NCBI GenBank assembly: GCA_017543165.1
Contig: JAFYGL010000285.1
Location: 1 to 10,393 of the forward strand
Length of the DNA: 10,393 nucleotides
Direction: 5' to 3'
Origin: Victivallales bacterium
GTDB taxonomy: Bacteria > Verrucomicrobiota > Lentisphaeria > Oligosphaerales > Oligosphaeraceae
Numbering within the stretch: the first letter of the stretch is position 1; each line of letters starts with the position of its first letter. Position numbers and translations under genes: made by a program. Positions 1 to 7,225 of the stretch are shown in pieces. The notes below the pieces were generated by a model. That model saw nothing but the letters and a program-made list of their open reading frames with translations, was not told the origin of the DNA and made no database searches.

Positions 1-1179
1 ATGCCTCAACTGTTCTTAAATCCCAACCGCGAAGGCAGCCTGCTCAGAAAGCATCCCTGGATATATTCAGGTGCAGTGGCGAAGGTCGTTGGTGACCCGC
101 AGCCAGGCGAAACAGTGGAAATTGTTTCCTCAAAAGGCGAGTGGCTTGCCAGGGGATTCTATTCTCCCGCCTCCCAGATCCGCGCCAGGGTTTGGACGTT
201 TGAGAAGGACGAGGCAGTCGATGAGGCATTCTTTGCCCGCAGGATTCAACAGGCAAAGGCGTATAGGGACAAGTTGCGAATACAATCCAATTCCTATAGG
301 CTGGTGCATGGCGAGGCTGACGGCCTGCCAGGCTGCGTGGTGGATGTGTATGGAAAATACTGCGTTTGCCAGTTTTTGACTACAGGCATTGCCCGTTTCG
401 CAAATGTGCTTGCATCGCAGCTGATGCAATTGCCTGGCGTAGAGGGCGTTTACGAGCGCTCCGATGCGGAGGCTCGCACCCGCGAGGGGCTTGAATTGCG
501 CTGCGGCCCCCTGGCTGGCATGGAGCCGCCCGAACGTTTCATTGTGGAGGAAAACGGGCTGCGCCTTATTGCAGATTTGCGCAATGGGCACAAGACTGGA
601 TATTACCTGGACCAGCGGGACGCCCGCGGTTCAATGCCCTTTGCAAAATGCGCTGATGTGCTGAACTGCTTCTGCTATACAGGTGGCTTTGGCCTGCGTG
701 CCGCAAAGGAAGGGGCAAACAGCGTGACACAGGTGGACATAAGCGCCCCCGCACTGGAAATCGCACGTGAAAATGCGGCGTTGAATGGCCTGGGCCAGGA
801 TAGGTTCACCTACATGAAGGCGGATGTGTTTGCCCAGCTGCGCAAATTCAGGGACCAGGGACGCTCCTTTGACGTGGTCATACTCGACCCGCCGAAATTC
901 GCCGATACGCAAAGGCAGTTGCAGCATGCGGCCCGCGGATACAAGGACATAAACCTTCTAGGTGCAAAACTTACCAGGCCAGGCGGTACATTGCTGACAT
1001 TCTCCTGCTCTGGGGCTATGACGCCAGACCTCTTTGCCAAGGTAGTTGGCGACGCCTGCCGTGACGCGGGGAGAAAGGCACTGGTGCGGAGAATCCTCCA
1101 ACAGGCGCCAGACCATCCGACTGCACTGGATTTCCCAGAGGGAAGATACCTGACGGGCCTGGAACTTTGCTTATTGTAA
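1..1179 (+). CDS. rlmI: RlmI-type 23S rRNA (cytosine-C5) methyltransferase, class I SAM-dependent
   Basis: 392 residues, close to the ~396 of E. coli RlmI, which methylates C1962 of 23S rRNA using S-adenosylmethionine. The N-terminal ~70 residues look like the PUA RNA-binding domain (LRKHPWIYSGAV near 15-26, ARGFYSPASQIRARVW at 50-65). The EEHEA-like middle leads into GHKTGYYLDQRD (196-207). The Rossmann methyltransferase core follows: FCYTGGFG (224-231) for SAM binding, acidic D246 after strand 2, DPPKF (296-300), and SCSG with C336 as the probable catalytic cysteine. DHP at 371-373 also matches the family. The ATG is the first base of the window, so its ribosome site and promoter are not visible. 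It ends 3 bases before rpoN and is probably co-transcribed with it. Family assignment is firm; the exact target base is inferred from homologues. Confidence 0.9.
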   Translation: MPQLFLNPNREGSLLRKHPWIYSGAVAKVVGDPQPGETVEIVSSKGEWLARGFYSPASQIRARVWTFEKDEAVDEAFFARRIQQAKAYRDKLRIQSNSYRLVHGEADGLPGCVVDVYGKYCVCQFLTTGIARFANVLASQLMQLPGVEGVYERSDAEARTREGLELRCGPLAGMEPPERFIVEENGLRLIADLRNGHKTGYYLDQRDARGSMPFAKCADVLNCFCYTGGFGLRAAKEGANSVTQVDISAPALEIARENAALNGLGQDRFTYMKADVFAQLRKFRDQGRSFDVVILDPPKFADTQRQLQHAARGYKDINLLGAKLTRPGGTLLTFSCSGAMTPDLFAKVVGDACRDAGRKALVRRILQQAPDHPTALDFPEGRYLTGLELCLL

Positions 1180-1182
1180 ATC

Positions 1183-2583
1183 ATGGAATTGACGATATCA
1201 CCAACATTAACCCAAACCCAGGAGCAGAGGCAAGTCCTGACTCAGGAGCAGCTCCAGACGGTCAAGCTATTGCAGCTGACCTCCACGGAACTGCGCCAGG
1301 AACTGGCCCAGGCAATGCTGGCAAATCCAGTGCTGGACATGTCCTCCGAAATTGAGATTCCCATTGGCGACCCTCTGGAGGATGTGCCATTGCAGAATGA
1401 CAGCGATTTCCAGGCAAGCACCGATGACAACTGGGACAAGGACAGGGACAAGAAGAGGGAGTATTTCTTCTCGTTGCTTACGGCGCCCATGTCGCTGACC
1501 GAGTATTTGCAGAATCAACTGGATGAAATGTCAGGGATGAAGGACAGCGAGGGCAATGGCACGCCTTTGTACAATGCCTGTTTCCAGGTGCTGGGCAATC
1601 TGGATGACAATGGGTACCTGGGCGCCACTGACGAGGAAATTGCCAGGGGGGCGGGCACTGATTTGGAAACGGCGGCAAAGGCGGTGAAAATCGTGCAGTC
1701 CCTGAATCCACCTGGCATTGGCGGCAGAAATCTGCGGGAGGTGTTGCTTCTCCAGCTGGAGCGCAAGCGGGAAAAAGGAAGCATTGCCTGGGATATTGTG
1801 GACAAGTATCTGGAGATGCTGGGAAGAAACCACATCAAGGACATTGCCAAGGAACTGGACATTGATGTGGCGGAGGCGCAGGAGGCGGCGGACCGCATCC
1901 GCAGGCTTGTGCCGAGGCCTGGCCAGTCCGTGGCGGGCGTGGCTGCAAATGTGGTCATGCCAGACGTGACAGTCGTGCCGCAGAAGGATGGTGGCTGGAG
2001 TGTGGAACTGGGGGAATTGGGCTTCCCCGAAGTGCATATCGACGAAAAATACAACTTGATGCGCAAGGACGACAGCATCTCAAAGAGCGACAGAAAATAC
2101 ATCCGCGAGAAAATCAACGAGGGGCAGCAGTTGATCGAGAGCCTGAAATACCGCAAGACCTTGATCGAGAAAATCGCAACCTTGATAGTTTACTACCAGA
2201 AGGACTTCTTCGAGAAAGGGCCTTCTGGGCACAAGCCGCTGCTTATGTCCACGATTGCCGACAAACTGGGGGTGGCGGAATCCACTGTAAGCAGGGCGGT
2301 TGCCAACAAGTACATGAAGACCACATTCGGTCTTTATCAATTCAGGTACTTCTTCACCCAGGCCGTAAGCAGCGACAGCGAGGGCAATGACAGTTCCGCC
2401 ACTGCTATCAAGGCTAAAATCGTTGAAATCATCGCCAGGGAGGATGAAAGCAAGCCACTCTCCGATGACAAGATTGCTGCCATGCTGGCGAAGGACGGCC
2501 TCAAGGTCGCCCGCAGGACTGTGGCGAAATACCGCGAAGCCGAGGGTATCCCAGCCACCAGTCTTAGACGTAAACACATTTAA
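1183..2583 (+). CDS. rpoN: RNA polymerase sigma-54 factor
   Basis: 466 residues, normal for RpoN. It directs core polymerase to -24/-12 promoters that need an AAA+ activator. Region I is Gln/Leu-rich (1-54, with LQTVKLLQLTSTELRQEL and ANPVLDMS). Region II is acidic (about 62-90). The core-binding domain follows, with DDNGYL (141-146) and SLNPPGIGGRNLREVLLLQL (173-192). The helix-turn-helix is around 357-379 (TIADKLGVAESTVSRAV), followed by TFGLYQFRYFF. The RpoN box ARRTVAKYR (443-451) is canonical. No clear Shine-Dalgarno precedes the ATG, and the upstream stop is only 3 bases away, so translation may depend on coupling to the rlmI homologue. The usual proteobacterial neighbours (lptB, hpf, ptsN) are absent and no enhancer-binding activator lies in the window. 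Confidence 0.97.
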   Translation: MELTISPTLTQTQEQRQVLTQEQLQTVKLLQLTSTELRQELAQAMLANPVLDMSSEIEIPIGDPLEDVPLQNDSDFQASTDDNWDKDRDKKREYFFSLLTAPMSLTEYLQNQLDEMSGMKDSEGNGTPLYNACFQVLGNLDDNGYLGATDEEIARGAGTDLETAAKAVKIVQSLNPPGIGGRNLREVLLLQLERKREKGSIAWDIVDKYLEMLGRNHIKDIAKELDIDVAEAQEAADRIRRLVPRPGQSVAGVAANVVMPDVTVVPQKDGGWSVELGELGFPEVHIDEKYNLMRKDDSISKSDRKYIREKINEGQQLIESLKYRKTLIEKIATLIVYYQKDFFEKGPSGHKPLLMSTIADKLGVAESTVSRAVANKYMKTTFGLYQFRYFFTQAVSSDSEGNDSSATAIKAKIVEIIAREDESKPLSDDKIAAMLAKDGLKVARRTVAKYREAEGIPATSLRRKHI

Positions 2584-2595
2584 TGAAATCATAAT

Positions 2596-3207
2596 ATGCA
2601 ATATTTCACCACATTCTTTTCAAACTACCTTAACTTCTTCTTCCTGCTGACGCCGTTCTTCGTGCTGTCAACTTTCATTTCGTTGACGGAGGGGCTTTCA
2701 GGAAGCATGAGGCGCAAGTTGGCGCGCAAGGTGACCTTTGGCATTATTGCGGTGACATTGATCATATTCTGGCTGGGAACATACGTCATGCGTTTGTTTG
2801 ACATTACTGTCGATGCGTTTCGCGCAGGTTCCGGTGTTTTGCTGCTGTTGACGGCGATAAGCCTGGTTTTGGGGAAGAATACCGCAATCACTGCGAAGAA
2901 CGAGCAGGAACTGCTGGATATGGCCGTGGTGCCATTGGCTGTTCCAATCACCGCAGGCCCCGCCACCCTTGGTATGCTGATGGTTCTGGGCACGACAACG
3001 GTGGCAATCCCCATGAAACTGGTGCTGAGCGCCTCCATAATCGCCGCCAGCGTGTCAATTGGCGTAATGCTGGCGTTGTCGGACAAGTTGCTCAAGTGGA
3101 TGGGGCACTCCAATATAGCCATTCTCAGCAAGGTGACAGGCTTGATTCTGGCTGCCATAGCGATGCAGATGATAACAATCGGCGTGAAGGACCTGTGGAT
3201 GAAATGA
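2596..3207 (+). CDS. MarC family integral membrane protein
   Basis: 203 residues and very hydrophobic, with about six predicted membrane segments (roughly 10-30, 47-67, 75-93, 109-131, 140-161, 174-196). The family signature VVPLAVPITAGPATLG (111-126) corresponds to the PLAxPLxAGPG motif of MarC/SNARE-like proteins. FRAGSGVLLLLTAI (75-88) matches the FRIAGGxLLxxxAL segment. Despite the name, this family is not established as causing antibiotic resistance and its substrate is unknown. The ATG is 12 bases after the rpoN stop with only a weak ribosome site. The stop overlaps the next gene's ATG as ATGA, which suggests translational coupling. Confidence 0.9.
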   Translation: MQYFTTFFSNYLNFFFLLTPFFVLSTFISLTEGLSGSMRRKLARKVTFGIIAVTLIIFWLGTYVMRLFDITVDAFRAGSGVLLLLTAISLVLGKNTAITAKNEQELLDMAVVPLAVPITAGPATLGMLMVLGTTTVAIPMKLVLSASIIAASVSIGVMLALSDKLLKWMGHSNIAILSKVTGLILAAIAMQMITIGVKDLWMK

Positions 3208-3980
3208 TAGCCAGGCCAACAATATGCGGTCTTGTGTCGCACATCTGCCGCTCAAGCCTCAGGCTGGCGAGCAGCATGAGGCTGCGCATTGCCTTGTTGT
3301 TGCTGGTGGTCAATTTCCCGCTGGGCTATGGCGGGATTGCGCTGTTTGCCGCGATTTCAGGCAAGACAGGCAACCCGCGCTGGCTGCTTGGCGGAGTAAT
3401 ATGCTATGCTCTGTCCTGGGCCATGCTTTTTGCGGGCACAGTTTTGGCGGGGACAAAGGCGGGGGATTTTTCCCGCGTGACCAAGGGCGGCTGGCGGGCA
3501 TGGAAGCGGCTTCGCACCGTGGCGGCTTGCCTGGCGATTTTGCTTTGCATCAGCGGTTGCGCAGGCGTGCAGAGGCCGCAAAGGCCTCTTGCATACATGT
3601 ACCCGTCGCTGATGCCAATGAGCGCACTGGAGGTCTTCCACGGGCGCAATACGACATCTGAGCAGGTGAAGTCGCTTTTTGAGAAGGCGAGATTGAATCA
3701 AACGCTGGTAGCATACGGCTTTTTGGACAGCGACTACGCCATCTTGGCGAGAGGCCTGTCAGCAAGAGGCTATGCCGAAATTGATGCGAGGCATTGCAAG
3801 AAGTGCCCCTTCAAGTGGCTTTACATATCATTCGGGGAAAAGGACGTGCGGATAGTGCTGCGCATCAGCAACCATGGCACTGGCTTGCTTGCCCTGAGGC
3901 AGGAAGGATTTGCTGCAGGAACTGGCGGGGAGCTGATTCTTAAACTGCCAGTCCCTGAAGAAAAGGAAAATGAAAAATAG
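3204..3980 (+). CDS. Unrecognised protein: two-helix membrane part joined to a lipoprotein-like part
   Basis: 258 residues from an ATG that overlaps the marC stop (ATGA). I do not recognise the whole protein. Residues ~28-50 and ~59-83 are two membrane helices; this part faintly resembles small 'transporter suffix' two-helix proteins. Residues 92-119 then look like a complete lipoprotein signal: a basic stretch (K94, R98, K101, R102, R104), a hydrophobic core (VAACLAILLCIS) and the lipobox ISGC with C119. The remaining ~139 residues look soluble, contain a CKKC pair (198-201) and end in a charged tail. An in-frame GTG at 3477 (residue 92) would start a separate lipoprotein of 167 residues with a textbook signal. 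Read as one chain, it would instead have three membrane segments. The ORF itself is well supported by the flanking overlaps; function unknown. Confidence 0.7.
   Translation: MIARPTICGLVSHICRSSLRLASSMRLRIALLLLVVNFPLGYGGIALFAAISGKTGNPRWLLGGVICYALSWAMLFAGTVLAGTKAGDFSRVTKGGWRAWKRLRTVAACLAILLCISGCAGVQRPQRPLAYMYPSLMPMSALEVFHGRNTTSEQVKSLFEKARLNQTLVAYGFLDSDYAILARGLSARGYAEIDARHCKKCPFKWLYISFGEKDVRIVLRISNHGTGLLALRQEGFAAGTGGELILKLPVPEEKENEK
3459..3479 (+). promoter_or_regulatory. Possible internal start (GTG 3477) with GGGGGA site and hairpin
   Basis: GGGGGA at 3461-3466 lies 10 bases before an in-frame GTG at 3477, which is placed exactly where a lipoprotein signal peptide would begin. GCGGG (3459-3463) can pair with CCCGC (3472-3476), extended by two G-T pairs, to form a hairpin that ends right at the GTG and would bury the ribosome site. 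This may be a coincidence of GC-rich coding sequence. Confidence 0.3.
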
Positions 3981-3989
3981 GAGAGGCTT

Positions 3990-4961
3990 ATGAACATTCT
4001 GGTAACAGGCGGGGCGGGCTTCATAGGTTCACATCTTTGCCGTCTGCTCATTGAGAAGGGGCATAAGGTGACCGTGCTGGACGACTTGTCCACTGGCAGG
4101 TATGACAACATAAAGGAACTGGAGGCGACAGGCAAATTGAAGTTGATTGTTGACACGGTCAACAACAGCGAGATATGCGACCGCTGCGTCAGGGAGGCGG
4201 ACAGGGTGTTCCACCTGGCCTCAGCAGTAGGCGTGCGCCTCATAATAGACCAGCCAGTCCGCACCATTGAAAGCATTGTGGGCGGCACTGAGACTGTGCT
4301 GAAATCATGCGCCAGGTACAGGGTGCCTTTCCTGCTGACTTCCACTTCGGAGGTTTACGGCAAGGGCAGCAAGGTGCCCTTCTGCGAGGACGATGATACG
4401 GTGATGGGCCCCACAAGCAAGCGCCGCTGGAGTTATGCCACTGCAAAGGCACTGGATGAATTCCTGGCATTGGCGCATTGGACTGAGACACGGCAGCCCG
4501 TGGTGGTGGTCCGCCTGTTCAATACAGTGGGTCCCAGGCAGACTGGGCAGTATGGCATGGTGGTGCCTGGCTTCGTGCGCCAGGCTTTGCGCAACCAACC
4601 AATCACGGTGTATGGCGATGGGCAGCAGAGCCGTTGCTTTGCCCATGTGAAGGATGTGGTTGGTGCGCTGGCCGCGATTATGGAGTGCGAGGCGGCACGT
4701 GGCCAGGTGGTGAACATCGGCAACGACGAGGAAGTCACCATTATGCAACTGGCGCAGCGCGTCAAGGAAATGGCGAATTCCGAATCGGAAATCAAGATTC
4801 TGTCCTACGAGGAGGCGTATGGCGAGGGGTTTGACGACATGCGCCGCCGCGTGCCATGCATCGACAAGGCAAACAGGCTCATCGGCTACAAGCCCAGCAG
4901 AAAACTGGACGATATTCTGCGCGATGTGATTGAATACGAAAAAGCAGAGATGGAGAGGTGA
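3990..4961 (+). CDS. NAD-dependent epimerase/dehydratase (extended SDR, nucleotide-sugar type)
   Basis: 323 residues, typical for extended short-chain dehydrogenases acting on nucleotide sugars. The NAD-binding motif TGGAGFIGSH (6-15) is complete, and D31-D32 after strand 2 favours NAD over NADP. The catalytic set is TSTSEVYG (117-124) and Y149-x3-K153 in SYATAKALDE. RLFNTVGPRQTGQYGMVVPGFVRQAL (split 175-200) and VYGDGQQSRCFAHVKDVV resemble UDP-glucuronate decarboxylases and UDP-glucose 4-epimerases; the sequence alone does not separate these. A strong ribosome site (GGAGAGG, 3981-3987 region) precedes the ATG. It sits 9 bases after the previous gene and 5 bases before dapB. Probable role is sugar-nucleotide supply for surface polysaccharide, which is inferred. 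Confidence 0.88.
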   Translation: MNILVTGGAGFIGSHLCRLLIEKGHKVTVLDDLSTGRYDNIKELEATGKLKLIVDTVNNSEICDRCVREADRVFHLASAVGVRLIIDQPVRTIESIVGGTETVLKSCARYRVPFLLTSTSEVYGKGSKVPFCEDDDTVMGPTSKRRWSYATAKALDEFLALAHWTETRQPVVVVRLFNTVGPRQTGQYGMVVPGFVRQALRNQPITVYGDGQQSRCFAHVKDVVGALAAIMECEAARGQVVNIGNDEEVTIMQLAQRVKEMANSESEIKILSYEEAYGEGFDDMRRRVPCIDKANRLIGYKPSRKLDDILRDVIEYEKAEMER

Positions 4962-4969
4962 TTGATATG
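4952..4969 (+). promoter_or_regulatory. Ribosome site that decides the dapB start
   Basis: GGAGAGG at 4952-4958 lies 8 bases before the ATG at 4967, an ideal distance. A GTG at 4958 overlaps the preceding stop as GTGA, but it sits inside this ribosome site and so is a poorer start. Confidence 0.7.
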
Positions 4970-5773
4970 GCAATCAAGGTTGCAATTCACGGTGCCGCTG
5001 GACGCATGGGACGCATGCTGGTGGCGCAGGTGATGGGAGACAGTGAAACAGAACTCAGCGGCGCTCTGGAACGGGAGGGCTGCCCGCTGCTGGGGCAGGA
5101 TGCAGGCACAGTGGCAGGTCTTTCCGCCGCTGGCGTGAAGATAAGCGCGGATACGGCGGCTGTTCTGGCCTCATCGGAGGCACTGATAGTGTTCAGCGCG
5201 GCAGGACCAACAATGGACATTGCCAGGCAGGCGGCTGAAAAGGGCGTGGCGCTGGTGATTGGAACCACAGGTCTTACCCCTGAAAACAAGGCGGAACTGG
5301 CGGAACTGGCGAAGAAGACGGCCATTGTGTTCGCCGCCAACATGAGCGTGGGCGTGAATCTGCTGTTCTCCCTCTGCAAGAAAGTGGCGACATTGCTGGA
5401 TGACAGTTATGACATCGAGGTGGTGGAAATGCACCACAACCAGAAGAAGGACGCGCCTTCAGGCACGGCGGAGCGTCTGGGCGAGATACTTGCAGAGGCA
5501 CGGGGCCTTTCGTACGAGAAGGATACGCGCCATGGCCGCGTGGGCATGGTGGGTGCGCGCACAAAGAAGGAGATTGGCATGCACTCGCTGCGTGGCGGCG
5601 ACGTGGTGGGCGACCACACCGTCATTTTCGCCACTGAAGGCGAGCGCATTGAACTTACGCACAAGGCATCCAGCAGGCAGACCTTTGCAAAGGGCGCCGT
5701 CCGTGCGGTCAAATTCCTGGCAGGCAAGAAGAGCGGGCTCTTCGATATGCAGGATGTATTGGGTCTTAAGTAA
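4967..5773 (+). CDS. dapB: 4-hydroxy-tetrahydrodipicolinate reductase
   Basis: 268 residues from ATG 4967, the usual DapB length. It reduces 4-hydroxy-tetrahydrodipicolinate to tetrahydrodipicolinate with NAD(P)H, in the diaminopimelate route that feeds lysine and peptidoglycan. The nucleotide motif is HGAAGRMGRML (8-18) and the loop motif is IGTTGLTPE (98-106). The signature EMHHNQKKDAPSGTA (154-168) carries the catalytic histidine pair H156/H157 and a lysine (K160) aligned with E. coli K163. The C-terminal part HKASSRQTFAKGAVRAVKFL and the DMQDVLGL end also fit. Starting at the upstream GTG would add only three residues. No other lysine-pathway gene is in the window, so dapB is separated here from dapA. 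Confidence 0.96.
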   Translation: MAIKVAIHGAAGRMGRMLVAQVMGDSETELSGALEREGCPLLGQDAGTVAGLSAAGVKISADTAAVLASSEALIVFSAAGPTMDIARQAAEKGVALVIGTTGLTPENKAELAELAKKTAIVFAANMSVGVNLLFSLCKKVATLLDDSYDIEVVEMHHNQKKDAPSGTAERLGEILAEARGLSYEKDTRHGRVGMVGARTKKEIGMHSLRGGDVVGDHTVIFATEGERIELTHKASSRQTFAKGAVRAVKFLAGKKSGLFDMQDVLGLK

Positions 5774-5813
5774 GATTACAAATAGCAACAGGAAAATCAA
5801 AGAGGAAAGAAAA

Positions 5814-7142
5814 ATGGAAAACAGTGATGACTTTATGGCGAAAATCGTTGCTCTATGCAAGCGCAGGGGCTTCATTTTCCAGAGTTCAGAAATGTATGGC
5901 GGCATCAATGGCTTCTGGGACTACGGCCCGATAGGCGTGGCTCTGAAGAGGGCTGTCGAGCAGACATGGTGGAAATACATGGTGGAGGACAGGGACAATG
6001 TGGAAGGTCTGGATTCCACTATCATCTGCCATCCAATGGTGTGGCAGGCATCAGGACACCTGGCCAACTTCGCCGATGAAATGACGGACTGCACGGTCTG
6101 CAAGAAGCGCTTCCGCGTGGACCAGATGGAAGACCCAACCACATGCCCTGCCTGCGGCGCAAAGGCAATGACGCCGCCCAGGAACTTCAACCTCATGATG
6201 AAGACTTTCGTGGGGCCTGTGTTTGACGAGGAGCACGCGGCCTATCTCCGTGCCGAGACATGCCAGCCCATATTCGTGGACTTCAACACAATCCGCATCG
6301 CCTCCAGGCAGAAGCTGCCCTTCGGCATTGCGCAGACTGGCAAGTCCTTCCGCAATGAAATCAATCCACGCAACTTTACTTTCCGCTCCAGGGAATTCAC
6401 CCAGATGGAAATGGAATTCTTCTGCCACGAGGATGAATCAATGAAGTGGTTTGACTACTGGCACGAACAGCGCTGGAACTTCTACACCAAGATACTGGGC
6501 ATCCCAGAGGACAAGCTGCGCATCCACTGGCATGACAAGCTGGCGCACTATGCAAAGAAGGCCCTGGACATTGAATTCCTGTATCCATTCGGCTGGAACG
6601 AGGTGGAAGGCGTGCATCACCGCGGCACATGGGACATGTCCCAGCACGCCGCATATTCCAAGCAGGAGCAGGATTGCCGCTATTTCGACCAGGAGCGCAA
6701 CGCAACATATTATCCCACCGTGGTGGAGACATCCTGCGGCCTGGACCGCATTTGCCTGCTGCTCATCTGCAATGCGTACGACGAGGATACAGCCGCAACG
6801 CAGAAGGAAGGCATGGACGAGGATGCACGCGTGGTGCTGCATTTCAATCCAAGGATTGCGCCAGTGCAGGTGGCCGTGCTGCCCCTCAGCAAGAAACTGG
6901 AAGAGCCTGCCACAGACCTGTTCCGCAAGATACGCGGCAGTTTCCGTGCGCAGTATGATGTCACTGGAAGCATTGGCAAGCGCTATCGCCGCCAGGACGA
7001 AATCGGCACGCCTTTCTGCGTGACATTCGACTTTGATTCACTCAACGACAACGCAGTCACCGTCCGCGACCGCGACGCCATGACGCAGGAGCGCGTCCCC
7101 GTCGCCGAACTGGAACAGTGGATTCGCAACAAGATCAACTGA
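5814..7142 (+). CDS. glyS: Glycine--tRNA ligase, single-chain (alpha2, eukaryote-like) type
   Basis: 442 residues from ATG 5814, which has AGAGGAAAG just upstream. The frame is open back to 5400, but that part overlaps dapB and reads as low-quality Arg-rich sequence, so the later start is right. It is a class II synthetase that charges tRNA-Gly. CKRRGFIFQSSEMYGGINGFWDYGP (split 15-39) is the family's N-terminal signature. Zinc-type cysteines are C93-xx-C96 and C111-xx-C114. Motif 2 is FRNEINPRNFTFRSREFTQME (split 179-199) and motif 3 is ETSCGLDRI (305-313). The anticodon-binding domain runs from about 345 to the end. This is the homodimeric type, not the GlyQ/GlyS heterotetramer. It is 40 bases after dapB and probably the last gene of the operon. 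Confidence 0.95.
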   Translation: MENSDDFMAKIVALCKRRGFIFQSSEMYGGINGFWDYGPIGVALKRAVEQTWWKYMVEDRDNVEGLDSTIICHPMVWQASGHLANFADEMTDCTVCKKRFRVDQMEDPTTCPACGAKAMTPPRNFNLMMKTFVGPVFDEEHAAYLRAETCQPIFVDFNTIRIASRQKLPFGIAQTGKSFRNEINPRNFTFRSREFTQMEMEFFCHEDESMKWFDYWHEQRWNFYTKILGIPEDKLRIHWHDKLAHYAKKALDIEFLYPFGWNEVEGVHHRGTWDMSQHAAYSKQEQDCRYFDQERNATYYPTVVETSCGLDRICLLLICNAYDEDTAATQKEGMDEDARVVLHFNPRIAPVQVAVLPLSKKLEEPATDLFRKIRGSFRAQYDVTGSIGKRYRRQDEIGTPFCVTFDFDSLNDNAVTVRDRDAMTQERVPVAELEQWIRNKIN

Positions 7143-7157
7143 TCAGGCCGAATTTAT

Positions 7158-7180
7158 GTGGGCGTCGAGGCAGCGCCCAC
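7158..7180 (+). terminator. Hairpin after glyS, possible weak terminator
   Basis: GTGGGCG (7158-7164) and CGCCCAC (7174-7180) form a perfect 7-base-pair stem with a 9-base loop, beginning 15 bases after the glyS stop. The following bases (TCAAGTTGCC) contain no run of T, so classic intrinsic termination is doubtful. It may be an RNA 3'-end stabiliser or a factor-assisted stop. Confidence 0.4.
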
Positions 7181-7200
7181 TCAAGTTGCCTTAGCGAAAA

Positions 7201-7214
7201 CATGCCAAGAGCAT
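7201..7214 (+). repeat. Possible decayed partial repeat unit left of the array
   Basis: CATGCCAAG (7201-7209) followed by AGCAT is the same 9-base string as in the spacers of the array that starts 12 bases later, where it is followed by GGCCGCAT. It may be a worn-out unit or the seed from which the spacer arose. The shared string is short, so chance is possible. Confidence 0.35.
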
Positions 7215-7225
7215 CATTATAAATA

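Noticed and set aside
3096..3203. N-terminal extension of the membrane/lipoprotein gene
   Set aside because: It overlaps marC in another frame; the ATGA overlap at 3204 gives a better start.
5400..5813. N-terminal extension of glyS
   Set aside because: It lies inside dapB in another frame and reads as Arg/Trp-rich shadow sequence; the family starts at the ATG at 5814.
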